Assembly: GCA_965220285.1 (NCBI GenBank)
Contig: OZ244818.1
Coordinates: 2,294,001-2,358,000 of the forward strand
Reading direction: 5' to 3'
Length of the DNA stretch: 64,000 nt
Source: Bin5 sp009843665
Lineage (GTDB): Bacteria > Chloroflexota > Anaerolineae > Caldilineales > Caldilineaceae
The notes under the pieces: generated by a model
Seen by the model: only the letters and a program-made list of their open reading frames with translations
What the model was told of the DNA's origin: nothing
Databases searched by the model: none
Part shown: one piece after another, positions 35,274 through 44,370 of the stretch
Layout: each line of letters starts with the position of its first letter
Numbering within the stretch: the first letter of the stretch is position 1
Made by a program: the position numbers and the translations under genes

Positions 35274-35697
35274 CGAGCTACGTGAATTTCAGCGAGAACG
35301 CAGAAGACTCTCCAGAAAGTACAGGTCACCTCCCACCGATCTTCAGTTATTTCGAGAAGTGATCGCGGCCGCGCCGCCAGCGCCCTCCAGGCGCGTCAGC
35401 ATCCTCACGCAAACCGAGTCCCTGTTAATCGTCAAAGCCCGCTTGGCCTGCAAGTATTTGCGCAACAGCTAGCTGCGCGTCATCTTCGCCTACTTCATCT
35501 ATGAGCGCCGCGTTGACTTCATCGAACTCTACTTCATGGGAGACAAAGAGCGCGAAGACGGGGCGAGGATTAGCAGGTATCTGCGAGAGCATCAGGATAA
35601 CGGTTCGCCGCAAGTGTGGCTTGACTCTCGTGCCCAGGGTCGCTCTCACGCCCCTGCTGCATACGGTTTGACCCGTCACAGCCTGCATTTACAATGA
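35251..35697 (+). pseudogene. RelE/HigB-like toxin gene with an in-frame amber codon
   Basis: GTG at 35251 opens a frame (NELREFQRERRRLSRKYRS, SLLIVKARLACKYL) interrupted by TAG at 35470-35472. The same frame then continues with LRVIFAYFIYERRVDFIELYFMGDKERED to a TGA at 35695-35697. Before and after the TAG it reads as a single RelE/HigB-type fold: K-R-x...C..L, then LRVIY-like, then the FIELY-x-GDK strand. The product to the amber is 73 residues and lacks the C-terminal half. Either the toxin is dead or the amber is read through. The C-terminal 35 codons past the GDK strand look less conserved. Confidence 0.7.
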
Positions 35698-35872
35698 ATG
35701 GAGTCCCTCTATTCGCAAACAACTATCCATACCTCCTACTTTTGTCCCGGATCCTTGGCCTGCATTGTAGATCCCACCTGAAGCAACCCCCTTCCGCATT
35801 CGCTGGAATCTGTGACCCAGGAGTCTCTCCCTCTTCAGCAGAATCAAGCACCCATAGCTGAGAACGCCCAAA

Positions 35873-38800
35873 ATGACCCGTCTATCCTACTCCACCCTCC
35901 AGCAACTTTTCCGCCAACCGCCCCTCGACTACAGCGACTTCGTCACCTGGTTCTGGGAGACGGGAGAGCTGGACAAGGAGCGCATCACCTGGCAGCTGGA
36001 GGAGTTGAAGAAGAAAGGCGTCGGCGGGACCTGGTACTATCCGCGCTATCTTGAGGGCGAGCGGTACGGGACTTGGCCGGCCTATTTCAGCGAGGAATGG
36101 TGGGAGTTCTTCCGCCATTCCGTGGCTGAACACGAGCGGCTTGGGCTGGAATCGTGGTTTTCCGGGTGGGAGGGGCGCGAGTACTGGCAGGACCTGTTGC
36201 GGGCGGAGCGCGCGGCGCGGCCGGAGCTGGAAGGGCGCCGGCTGGTCATTTGCGAGGCGCGCTCACAAGGGGAGGGGACGCTGCATCTCGACCTGCCGCA
36301 GGGGGAGACGGTCGTGGCCGCGGCCGCATACCGGATTGAGGACGGCGGACTGGATCCCGACTCTTGCCGCGAACTGGCACAGCCGGAGCCGGGGCAGCCG
36401 CTGGCGTGGGATGCGCCGGGACCGGGCTGGCTGCTGGCGGCCGTCGCCAGCCAGTCCCACGATCTCGACTACCTCAACCCCCATGTCGCGGCCCGCTATA
36501 TCGAAATCTACTGGCAGGAGCATGAGGAGCGGCTGCGAGAGTTTATCGGCAGCACGCTGTCGCTCTACGGGCAGGACGAGCTCTATGTGCTCAACGGCAA
36601 CATCCTCTACGCGCCGGAACTGGTGGAGCGGTTCAAGGCGGAGAAGGGGTATGACCCCGCGCCCTGGCTGGTCGGCCTCTTCCACGACATCGGCGCCTTC
36701 ACCGACAAGATCCGCTGCGACTACTACGAGGTGATGTCGACACTGCTGGAGGAGAACCTCTACAGGCCGCTGTACGACTGGCACGAAGAGAGGGGGATGC
36801 GCTACGGCACGATCGCGACCTGGGGGCGGCAGGACATGCTGGGGCAGACGTGGCATTACGGGGATTTCTTCCGCCTGATGCGCTGGTTCCACGTGACCGG
36901 CAACGAGGATCCCGGCACCAGTCTGCCCGGCGAACGCTGTTTCATCGACGCCAAGCTGTCCAGCTCGATTCTGCACATCTACGAGCGGGAGCGGGCGGCG
37001 ATGTGCGTCTACTGGGGGTCGGGCTGGGGCATGACGCAGGAGGAGAACGTCGCCTGGACGAATGAGAACTATGCCTACGGGCTGAATCTGTACAACCAGC
37101 ACGGCGGGCTGTACAACACGTTGGGCGGCTGGTACGAGTGGGTGCCGCCGTCGATACACTGGCGCCAGCCCTACTGGGAACACTGGCAGACCTTCGTGGA
37201 CTATGTTTCACGTTTGAGCGCGGTGATGAGCCAGGGAACGCATGTGGCCGATGTAGCGCTGCTCTACCCGCTGACGACGGTCCACGCCAACTGGCTGCGG
37301 GGAGATGCGTTCACGAGCGCGGCCGACGAGTGCGCGATGACCACCTTTGCGCTCGCCCGCCAGATCTATGAGGCGGGGATCGACTTCGATTTCGTCGACG
37401 ACAACCTGCTGAGCCAGGCCGTTGTGCGCGATGGGACGCTGGAGACCGCCGGTATCCGGTTCCGGGCCGTGCTGCTGCCGCCTATGACCACGGTCCGCCG
37501 TCAGACGCTGGCGAAGCTGGGGGAGTTCTATGACGGGGGCGGCACGGTGGTGGCCTTCCGCAGGCTGCCGGGCGCATCGCAGGAGCACGGTCGCGATGAT
37601 CCTGAAGTACGTGCGCTCTTGCAGCATATCTTCGGCATCGCTTCCAGCGAAGAGGCCGCCCACCCTACAGAGGCGCATAGCCAGACGCTGGGCAGTATCT
37701 ACCGGCAGCGCGGCGAACACGGCGGGCAGGGTATCTTTCTGCCCAGCCAGGAGACGGCGCGCACGCCCCATGCGGCGCAGCGCGGGGTCGACATCGCGGC
37801 GGCAATCACGGACGCGATCGACCGGGACGTGGTTGCTTCAGAGAGGAACGTCTTTCACACGCATCAGAGGATCGGCGAGTTGGACGTCTACTTCCTTTAC
37901 AATGTCGAGCCGGAGCGGAGAGAGCTGACCTTTGCCCTGCGCGTGCGCGGCGAACCGGAGATCTGGGACTGCTGGAGCGGCGAGGTGACGCCCTGGCACC
38001 GCTTCGCCTGCACGAATGACCGGACGACGGTGCGACTGACGATGGAGGCAAATCAGGGTATTGTCCTGGTACTGCGCCCGCCCGGGGGGAGACCGGCTGT
38101 GGTTGCGGATAATCTGGGTGCGATCACGCATATGGAGGCGACCGGCGATACGGTGGAGATCAGGAGCACTGTCGAAGACGGGGGCGCAAAGTCGGTGCAC
38201 GTGTGTCACGAAGGGCGAGAGTATGGAGCGAAAGCCCGCTTCAGCCCGGCGCCGGCCCCGCTGCACCTGACGGGCGACTGGTCGTTGCGGTTGCTGCCGA
38301 CAATGGACAACCGCTGGGGCGATTTCCGCGAACCGGCAGGCGATGAACTTATCGGCGCGGAGGCGCGGCAGTTCCGCTACCGGGAGGAGGACGAGAGGGC
38401 GGGCGTTGCCCTGGGCTGGCACAGCCGCGACTACGACGACGGCAGTTGGCCGGTTTTCACCTATACTTTCGGCCCCTACTTGCGGGCCAGCGGTCCTTTC
38501 CCGCGCGGGCAGGCGCCACCGGAGCTGGCGGCTCTGATCGCTGGGGACACAGATACGCTGGACGCTGAAGGGATGAATTGGGAGGCGGTCTGCTATTCCC
38601 AGGAATTCGGGCAGCCGGGCACCGACGTATTTGGTGGGAGCCACGGTGTTGCGGACTCGTTTCTCTGTTTCGACGTTGCCGACGAGGATGAGGAGAGCGT
38701 GCGCTACCTGTACACGCATGTGCGGGCGCCGCGGTCTGGCCGCTGGAGCCTGCATCTGGGTGCCGACAGCGGGCAGGTGGAGCAGGCGTGGTTGAACGGG

Positions 38801-39697
38801 GAGGCTCTGCTGCCGGAGGATTCCGGGGAGCCGGATCCGGCGGCGCCCGAGGTCATCTTGCAGGAGGGGCTGAACCTGCTCCTGCTCGCTTGCGTCCAGC
38901 CGCCCGGCCAGCCTTTGCGAGCGTATGCTGCTCTGCTGGAGCCGTCGACGACCCCGGCGCGGGACCGTCCGGCGGCGCGGCTGACCTGGTTCGCCGAGCC
39001 TTCCGAGCTGACATATGATATCTCGCCGCGCAGGGAGAGCCGGGTTGGCTGGTACCGGTGCGAGGCGCCGTCGGGGACGCATACACTGCATCTGGACGTG
39101 GATGCCGAGAGCGTTCAGGTGTGGGTTAACGGCGCCGAAGCGACGATCAGGGACGGGCAGGTCAGGCTGAATGCGCCGGTGGCGGCGGTCTCCCAGGTGG
39201 CGCTGCGTGTCGAACAGAAGCCTGGCGTCTACGCCGGCGCGGCCATCCGGCAGCCGGTTCGCTTCGAGTGCGCTGACACCGCACTGCCTTTGGGCGATTG
39301 GAGCCAGTACGCGTTGGAGAGCTACTCCGGCGGGGCAGTATACAGGAAGAGATTCACCCTCACGCATGAGCAGTTGCAGGGTGAAGTCGTACTCGACCTG
39401 GGCGCGGTGCACACGACGGCGGAAGTGGCCGTCAACGGGCAGGTTGTCGGCGTGCGACTGGCGCGCCCCTACCGCTTCAACATCGCGGATCAGGTGCGCG
39501 AGGGGGACAACGAGTTGGAAGTAACTGTTTACAATACACTTGCCAACTATTTCAGCACGGGGCCCTATGAATCCGAGTATGTCTTCCCGGGGCAGACGGT
39601 TTCGGGGCTGCTGGGCCCTGTCACGGTCAGTTTCCCGGCGCGGGTAACGCTGGCGGCGAAACCGGTGGTGGACGGGAGCCTTTACAGCAGTTGTTAG
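35873..39697 (+). CDS. GH106-like glycoside hydrolase (probable alpha-L-rhamnosidase)
   Basis: 1274 residues, no signal peptide. The N-terminal barrel opens as GH106 enzymes do (WFWETGELDKERITWQLEELKKKGVGGTWYYP). The middle has the family phrases FKAEKGYDPAPWLVGLF and IRCDYYEVMSTLLEENLYRPLYDWHEERGM, then a long catalytic and connecting region (RLSAVMSQGTHVADVALLYP). The C-terminal 350 residues contain jelly-roll, sugar-binding-like modules (YRCEAPSGTHTLHLDVDAES, GAVYRKRFTLTHEQL, LDLGAVHTTAEVAVNGQVVGVRLARPYRF). The enolase-superfamily, SDR and rhamnose mutarotase genes downstream strongly favour rhamnose as the released sugar. The linkage is unknown. Confidence 0.75.
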   Translation: MTRLSYSTLQQLFRQPPLDYSDFVTWFWETGELDKERITWQLEELKKKGVGGTWYYPRYLEGERYGTWPAYFSEEWWEFFRHSVAEHERLGLESWFSGWEGREYWQDLLRAERAARPELEGRRLVICEARSQGEGTLHLDLPQGETVVAAAAYRIEDGGLDPDSCRELAQPEPGQPLAWDAPGPGWLLAAVASQSHDLDYLNPHVAARYIEIYWQEHEERLREFIGSTLSLYGQDELYVLNGNILYAPELVERFKAEKGYDPAPWLVGLFHDIGAFTDKIRCDYYEVMSTLLEENLYRPLYDWHEERGMRYGTIATWGRQDMLGQTWHYGDFFRLMRWFHVTGNEDPGTSLPGERCFIDAKLSSSILHIYERERAAMCVYWGSGWGMTQEENVAWTNENYAYGLNLYNQHGGLYNTLGGWYEWVPPSIHWRQPYWEHWQTFVDYVSRLSAVMSQGTHVADVALLYPLTTVHANWLRGDAFTSAADECAMTTFALARQIYEAGIDFDFVDDNLLSQAVVRDGTLETAGIRFRAVLLPPMTTVRRQTLAKLGEFYDGGGTVVAFRRLPGASQEHGRDDPEVRALLQHIFGIASSEEAAHPTEAHSQTLGSIYRQRGEHGGQGIFLPSQETARTPHAAQRGVDIAAAITDAIDRDVVASERNVFHTHQRIGELDVYFLYNVEPERRELTFALRVRGEPEIWDCWSGEVTPWHRFACTNDRTTVRLTMEANQGIVLVLRPPGGRPAVVADNLGAITHMEATGDTVEIRSTVEDGGAKSVHVCHEGREYGAKARFSPAPAPLHLTGDWSLRLLPTMDNRWGDFREPAGDELIGAEARQFRYREEDERAGVALGWHSRDYDDGSWPVFTYTFGPYLRASGPFPRGQAPPELAALIAGDTDTLDAEGMNWEAVCYSQEFGQPGTDVFGGSHGVADSFLCFDVADEDEESVRYLYTHVRAPRSGRWSLHLGADSGQVEQAWLNGEALLPEDSGEPDPAAPEVILQEGLNLLLLACVQPPGQPLRAYAALLEPSTTPARDRPAARLTWFAEPSELTYDISPRRESRVGWYRCEAPSGTHTLHLDVDAESVQVWVNGAEATIRDGQVRLNAPVAAVSQVALRVEQKPGVYAGAAIRQPVRFECADTALPLGDWSQYALESYSGGAVYRKRFTLTHEQLQGEVVLDLGAVHTTAEVAVNGQVVGVRLARPYRFNIADQVREGDNELEVTVYNTLANYFSTGPYESEYVFPGQTVSGLLGPVTVSFPARVTLAAKPVVDGSLYSSC

Positions 39698-39718
39698 TAA
39701 TCAGTTCTTAGCTTTCAG
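39696..39718. repeat. Heptamer repeat, degenerate (3 units)
   Basis: AGTAATC, AGTTCTT and AGCTTTC overlap and follow the stop codon of the GH106-like gene. Confidence 0.5.
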
Positions 39719-39982
39719 GAAGCTACTAAGGCATGTTCTGTGTGTGTACTGTGTGCGGTCTGCCTGGGCGGAAAGTACCGTCAATATTTCTGTAGCGGGC
39801 TCGCGATGGTCATGGCGGTGAACGTTGGGCATATATGGGAGTTGCCTCGCCTGTCTTGTCTGCGCTGGCACATAATCGGAATCTGCAAAGACGCGGGGTG
39901 GGGGGGTGAAGCCCGGTCGCAGCGGGTCGCCAAGGTCATATTGCCACCCACTCGCTGCGGCGGGTGTTTTTGGAGGGGGCGT

Positions 39983-40003
39983 TGCGGGGGCGTAGCCCCC
40001 GCA
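39983..40003. repeat. Short GC-rich hairpin within an intergenic element
   Basis: TGCGGGGGC and GCCCCCGCA form a perfect 9-bp stem around GTA. It closes a G-rich 110-base stretch (39895-40003) that also has CGCAGCGGGT and its near-complement ACTCGCTGCG. The stretch is unlike the neighbouring coding DNA and looks like a small dispersed intergenic element. Open frames in it (39740-40021 +, 39781-40035 -) are not convincing genes. Confidence 0.5.
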
Positions 40004-40078
40004 CAAGGGAGGGCCGAATAGGCCCGACCGCCCAAATGCGAGGAGAGAGTAGAGAGGAGTGAGGAGAGAGAAACAGCT

Positions 40079-41206
40079 ATGAAGATCCGTACTGTTCAAG
40101 CATATGCGCTCGCCTATCCGGAACCCCATTACAAGGGCATTGAACGATACATCACCCTGGCGCGGGTCGAGGCCGATGACGGCACGGTCGGTTGGGGCGA
40201 GTGTATTTCGCAGTTTCGCGAGGCCGCGCTGGCGACGAAGCTGATTATCGAGCAGGGGCTGGCGCCGCTGCTGATCGGCGAGGACGCCCGCGATGTGGAG
40301 CGCGCCTGGCACAAGATGCTGGCCCATGTCTGGTGGTACGGCCCGGAAGGGATTGCGGCCTTTGGCGTGAGCGCGCTCGATATGGCGCTGTGGGACCTGA
40401 AGGGCAAGGCGCTGGGGCTGCCGGTCTGCCAGCTGTTGGGGGGCAAGCTGCACGACAAGGTGGTGGCGATGGCGTCGATCATCTTCGACATGGAAGACCT
40501 AGAGTGGACGCTGAATGAGTTTCGCTGGATGGTGGAGCAGGGCTACCATTACGTCAAGGCGGGGTGGGGCATGCATCCGGGCGCGGTCTTCGGGCAGGAC
40601 GCGGGGCGCGATATCGAGTATGTACGCCGCATCCGCGAGGTGATCGGCGATGAGCGCGAACTGATCGTGGATACACCGGGCGCGCGCAATCTGTGGGACG
40701 TGCCGACGGCGATCCAGCGCTTTCGCCAGCTTGAGCCATACCGCCTGCGCTGGATCGAGCAGCCGCTGCTGCCGAGTGATCTGGCGGGGCATGCCCGGCT
40801 GCGGGCCGCGGTGGCGACGCCGATAGGCACCGGCGAGGATGAGTGGGATATCGAGAGCTACGGGCGCCTGATCCGCAGCGGCGGCGTGGACGTGGTCCAG
40901 ATCGACCCGGGCCGCAGCCACGGCATCACCGGAAGCCGCGACATCATCAGGCTGCTGGAAACGGAAAATCTGCAGTTCAGCCTGCACACGTGGAGCAGCG
41001 CGCTCAACAGCGCGGCCAGCGTCCATCTGCTGGCCATCTCCGACCACGGCGTCAGCATGGACCTCAAGCCGCATGAATCGCCGATGCAGCATGAGCTGGT
41101 CAACGACCCCTGGGTGCAGGAGGACGGATACCTGGCCGTGCGCGACACACCAGGGTTGGGCGTCCACGTGCGCGAAGAGATCGTGCGCAAGTACTCGTTT
41201 GAGTGA
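40079..41206 (+). CDS. Enolase-superfamily sugar-acid dehydratase (mandelate racemase subgroup)
   Basis: 375 residues. The catalytic lysine is in HYVKAGWG. Metal ligands are in VDTPGA (Asp), WIEQPL (Glu) and GTGEDEW (Glu); the general-base pair is Asp of QIDPGRS and His of SLHTWSS. This is the mandelate-racemase-type set used by L-rhamnonate, L-fuconate and related dehydratases, which remove water from a sugar acid to give a 2-keto-3-deoxy acid. Its neighbours (GH106-like glycosidase, SDR, rhamnose mutarotase) suggest L-rhamnonate or a close relative as substrate. The start at ATG 40079 follows the AG-rich GAGGAGAGAGAAACAGCT. Confidence 0.85.
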   Translation: MKIRTVQAYALAYPEPHYKGIERYITLARVEADDGTVGWGECISQFREAALATKLIIEQGLAPLLIGEDARDVERAWHKMLAHVWWYGPEGIAAFGVSALDMALWDLKGKALGLPVCQLLGGKLHDKVVAMASIIFDMEDLEWTLNEFRWMVEQGYHYVKAGWGMHPGAVFGQDAGRDIEYVRRIREVIGDERELIVDTPGARNLWDVPTAIQRFRQLEPYRLRWIEQPLLPSDLAGHARLRAAVATPIGTGEDEWDIESYGRLIRSGGVDVVQIDPGRSHGITGSRDIIRLLETENLQFSLHTWSSALNSAASVHLLAISDHGVSMDLKPHESPMQHELVNDPWVQEDGYLAVRDTPGLGVHVREEIVRKYSFE

Positions 41207-41212
41207 AAGGGC

Positions 41213-41233
41213 AGTGGCCAGTGGTCAGTAGTT
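41213..41233. repeat. AGTnnnn heptamer repeat, 3 units
   Basis: AGTGGCC, AGTGGTC and AGTAGTT between the dehydratase and SDR genes. Confidence 0.6.
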
Positions 41234-41276
41234 CGATGAGCGCTGGCCGTCGATGAATTTCGGGGAGGGGGGGACT

Positions 41277-42083
41277 GTGTCTGATATGCAGAGCGGCGCG
41301 CGGCGGGCGCTGATCACCGGTGGGGCGAGCGGATTCGGGCTGGGGATTGCGGAGGCCATGCTGGCACGCGGCGCGCAGGTCGCGATTGGGGACATCGACA
41401 GCGACCGCCTGCAGGAGGCCGAACGCGGCCTGGACAGCGACGATCTGCTGGCCATTGAATTGGATGTAACGTCGCCGGCGTCAGCGGCGGCTGCGGTGGC
41501 GGCCTGCGAGGCGCGGTTCGGCGGCCTGGACACGCTTGTCAACTCGGCCGGTGTCATCGCCTTCAACCCGCTGGAGAAGATCAGCGAGGCGGAGTGGGAC
41601 TGGGTGCTCGACGTGGACCTGAAGGGCACCTTTCTCTGCTGCCAGGCAGCCGCGGGGTTGTTGTGCGCCAGCGGCCGCGGCCGTATCGTCAACATCGGGT
41701 CCGACGCGTCCAAGGTGGGATTCCCGCTGCTGGCCCACTACTGTGCGGCCAAGTTCGGGGTAGTTGGGCTGACCAAGGTGCTGGCGGGCGAACTGGCGCC
41801 GCGTCAGGTTACGGTCAACTGCGTCTGCCCGGTCGGCGTATCGGGAACCGGGATGGGACAGGAGATTCTCGAACTGAAGACAGCGGCCACGGGCATGCAG
41901 CCGCAGGAGATCCTGGCGGCCACGGCCGCCGACATACCCTTGCAGCGCAACCCGACGGTGCAGGATATCGTGAATGCAGTGCTCTTCTTCATCTCCGACG
42001 AAGCCGCCTTCCTGACCGGGTCGGCGCTTGACGTCGACGGCGGCATGCGAAGCACGATTCCGGTACCCGGCATGGAGGTGTGA
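41277..42083 (+). CDS. Short-chain dehydrogenase/reductase (probable sugar dehydrogenase)
   Basis: 268 residues from GTG 41277, chosen because GGGGAGGGGGG lies just upstream; ATGs at 41253 and 41286 are alternatives in the same frame. The classical SDR set is complete: TGGASGFGLG for cofactor, NSAG, Ser in NIGSDASK, YCAAK active site, and VDGGM at the end. In the non-phosphorylative rhamnose or fucose route an SDR oxidises the sugar to its lactone, or the deoxy-keto acid later. Its place between the dehydratase and mutarotase genes fits that, though the exact step is inferred. Confidence 0.88.
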   Translation: MSDMQSGARRALITGGASGFGLGIAEAMLARGAQVAIGDIDSDRLQEAERGLDSDDLLAIELDVTSPASAAAAVAACEARFGGLDTLVNSAGVIAFNPLEKISEAEWDWVLDVDLKGTFLCCQAAAGLLCASGRGRIVNIGSDASKVGFPLLAHYCAAKFGVVGLTKVLAGELAPRQVTVNCVCPVGVSGTGMGQEILELKTAATGMQPQEILAATAADIPLQRNPTVQDIVNAVLFFISDEAAFLTGSALDVDGGMRSTIPVPGMEV

Positions 42084-42106
42084 AGTTGCTCTGGCTGTTG
42101 CTGTTT

Positions 42107-42126
42107 CTGACCACTGACCACTGAAA
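42107..42126. repeat. Heptamer repeat on the minus strand (2 units)
   Basis: Read on the minus strand, AGTGGTC occurs twice in a row in the gap between the SDR and rhamnose mutarotase genes. Confidence 0.55.
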
Positions 42127-42139
42127 ACCGGGGTTTGCG

Positions 42140-42472
42140 ATGGAACGGGTTGCGTTTGTGATGCACGTCAGAGAGGGAGAGGAGGAAGAGTACCGGCGGC
42201 GCCATCGGGAGGTCTGGCCTGCTGTGCTGGCCGACCTGGAACGGGCGGGCGTGCGCAGCATGAGCATCTTCATGGCCGAGCGGCAGCTGTTCCTGTACAT
42301 GGAGACGGAGGACTACGCCGAGGCGGTGCGCATCCTGGCGGAGAGTCCCGAGTCGGTGCGCTGGGAGGAGTACATGGCGCCGATCATGGAGGAAGAGGGC
42401 GGGGCTGACTATGACCCGCACGACGCCTATCCTGAAGGGATGCCGGAGGTGTTCCACTGGCGGGTTGGCTGA
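42140..42472 (+). CDS. rhaM: L-rhamnose mutarotase
   Basis: 110 residues, the family's usual size (about 104). The signature features are ERVAFVMHVREGEEEEYRRRHREVWPAVLADLERAGVRSMSIF and LFLYMETED, with the catalytic His (RRRHREVWP) and the Tyr and Trp residues lining the sugar pocket. The enzyme interconverts alpha- and beta-L-rhamnose so that the following dehydrogenase or isomerase gets the right anomer. Its presence is the strongest clue that this cluster handles L-rhamnose. Lyxose or fucose mutarotases of the same fold are less likely. Confidence 0.88.
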   Translation: MERVAFVMHVREGEEEEYRRRHREVWPAVLADLERAGVRSMSIFMAERQLFLYMETEDYAEAVRILAESPESVRWEEYMAPIMEEEGGADYDPHDAYPEGMPEVFHWRVG

Positions 42473-42514
42473 TGGCGGGGAGAGGCGCGATACTGTTTCC
42501 AAGGAGGTCAGGAC

Positions 42515-44203
42515 ATGACAAGTGATCAAGAACATGTTCATCATCGCGTTCATCTTGTGGATGAACTTCGCCAGTTTTCAACAGAGACTGAGTGGGTCGA
42601 ATTCAAGAATGATAACCATCATCCACAGGGGATAGGTGAGTACATCTCCGCTCTGGCGAACGCAGCGTGCCTGAAGTATAAGCCGAAGGCATATCTTCTC
42701 TATGGCATTCAGGACAAGACTTATGAGGTCGTGGGAACATCTTTCGATCCATACAAGACAAAAGGCAAAGGCAACCAAGATCTGCTGCCCTGGATAACGA
42801 CTGGATTGATCCCGAACCCGGGTTTCGAGGTCTTCATGGTAGACCACCCCGGTGGGCGTGTTGTGGTTTTTGAGATCGACCCTGCCCGCGGTAGGCCGGT
42901 CAGTTTCTATGGCAAGTCTTTTATCAGAGTTGGCTCCAGCAAAACAACCTTGAAGCGGCATCCTGATAAAGAGGGCGCGATATGGACGCGAGGAAGTGAC
43001 TGGTCCGCGGAGATATGCAAGGACGCGACGCTTGAAGACCTTGATCCGGAGGCAGTGGCTAAGGCGCGAGAGCAATTCGTTATCAAACATCCCTCCCAGG
43101 CGGACGAGGTGGCTGAGTGGGACGATATCACTCTCCTTAACAAAGCTCGAGTCCTAAAGCAGGGTAAGGTAACACGCACTGCGCTCCTGCTTCTTGGCCG
43201 CGCGGAGTCGGCTACGTTACTGTCACCCGCTGTGGCCAAAATTTCGTGGATACTGAAAGACTCAGAAAACCGCGAACTCGACTATGAACACTTCGGTCCG
43301 CCCTTCTTGCTTGCAGGCGACAGATTGCAAAACCGAATCCGCAATCTGAATGTGCGTGCCATGCCAAGCGGGACACTTTTCCCAGTGGAGTTTACACAGT
43401 ATGACTTCTGGGTAATCCGGGAGGCACTGCATAACTGCATCGCTCACCAGGACTACCAGTTACGGGGACGCGTCATCGTTGTTGAGTTCCCCGACCGCGT
43501 GCTTTTGACAAACGTCGGTGACTTTCTTCCGGGCGATATAGAGACGGTAATCCGACAGGACGCCCCACAGTCCTTTTACCGCAATAATTTCCTGTCGGAT
43601 GCGATGGTTGAATTGAATTTGATCGACACGCAGGGCGGCGGGATCAAACGTATGTTTGAAACTCAACGTAGGCGTTCGTTCCCTTTGCCGGACTATGATC
43701 TGACCAAGCCGGGTTCTGTTACAGTGAATCTCAACGGGCGTATTCTGGATGAACGTTACACTCGGTTACTTTTGGAGCGAACAGATCTTGACCTCGAACA
43801 GGTTATACTTCTCGATCGAGTGCAGAAGGGACTATCCATAGAGAGAAGCGAACATCGTAAGCTCAAGAATGCTGGCCTAGTGGAGGGGCGCTATCCCAAC
43901 CTGATAGTAACCGACGTAGTCGCCAAAGCGACTGGAAAGATAGGTGAACACATTCTCGAACGTGGCTTCGATAATCGGTACTATAAAGACTTGATTCTGG
44001 AAGTAGTGAATGAACATGGGCCAGTAAGTCGCAAGGATATCGACAATGTGCTATTGGAGAAGCTACCTGACCGACTCAACCTTCAGCAGAAACGGAACAG
44101 AGTTCACAATCTGCTACAAGATCTTCGCCTCTCAGGCAAAATCATCAATCGGGGGACGCGATCTCGGCCGGAATGGATCTCTTTGAATGCGCTTGCTGAT
44201 TGA
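42515..44203 (+). CDS. Schlafen-like AlbA_2-domain ATP-binding protein
   Basis: 562 residues. The N-terminal AlbA_2/Schlafen domain (residues about 20-150) has ETEWVEFKNDNHHPQGIGEYISALANAA and SFIRVGSSKTTL. A Bergerat-like ATP-binding region (about 290-420) reads FWVIREALHNCIAHQDYQLRGRVIVVEFPDRVLLTNVGDFLPG, and a winged-helix C-terminus follows (GPVSRKDIDNVLLEKL). Such proteins bind RNA or DNA and are found near defence and regulatory genes, but their role is poorly known. Its lower GC content and different codon use set it apart from the sugar genes on both sides, suggesting separate acquisition. Confidence 0.82.
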   Translation: MTSDQEHVHHRVHLVDELRQFSTETEWVEFKNDNHHPQGIGEYISALANAACLKYKPKAYLLYGIQDKTYEVVGTSFDPYKTKGKGNQDLLPWITTGLIPNPGFEVFMVDHPGGRVVVFEIDPARGRPVSFYGKSFIRVGSSKTTLKRHPDKEGAIWTRGSDWSAEICKDATLEDLDPEAVAKAREQFVIKHPSQADEVAEWDDITLLNKARVLKQGKVTRTALLLLGRAESATLLSPAVAKISWILKDSENRELDYEHFGPPFLLAGDRLQNRIRNLNVRAMPSGTLFPVEFTQYDFWVIREALHNCIAHQDYQLRGRVIVVEFPDRVLLTNVGDFLPGDIETVIRQDAPQSFYRNNFLSDAMVELNLIDTQGGGIKRMFETQRRRSFPLPDYDLTKPGSVTVNLNGRILDERYTRLLLERTDLDLEQVILLDRVQKGLSIERSEHRKLKNAGLVEGRYPNLIVTDVVAKATGKIGEHILERGFDNRYYKDLILEVVNEHGPVSRKDIDNVLLEKLPDRLNLQQKRNRVHNLLQDLRLSGKIINRGTRSRPEWISLNALAD

Positions 44204-44298
44204 GCAAAGAGACGTAATTCTTGGGCCAATGAAAGTGCGCGAGGACTTCGTCGTCATATGGCGGCCGGAGAGAGACATTGCTCCACCGGTCGTCCTAT

Positions 44299-44370
44299 CC
44301 TTTGATAATTTTTGTAAGATTTCGATACACTATCAAAGGTTTTAGCAAAGAATTTAACAATGGATTCAGC
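44299..44370 (+). promoter_or_regulatory. Operator-like element upstream of isomerase copy 1
   Basis: CCTTTGATA (44299-44307) and TATCAAAGG (44331-44339) form perfect 9-bp arms. From 44335 a 36-base stretch opens AAAGGTTTTAG and closes GGATTCAGC; it matches 51397-51432, upstream of the second isomerase copy, at 29 of 36 positions. LacI-type operators often have TAAA/TTTA half sites, but the regulator is not in the window. The rest of this 500-base gap (44204-44710) is AT-rich, with no gene seen. Confidence 0.55.

Noticed and set aside
39740..40021. Plus-strand frame of 93 codons after the GH106-like gene
   Set aside because: Runs through a G-rich hairpin element; Cys/Trp/Gly-rich translation without pattern.
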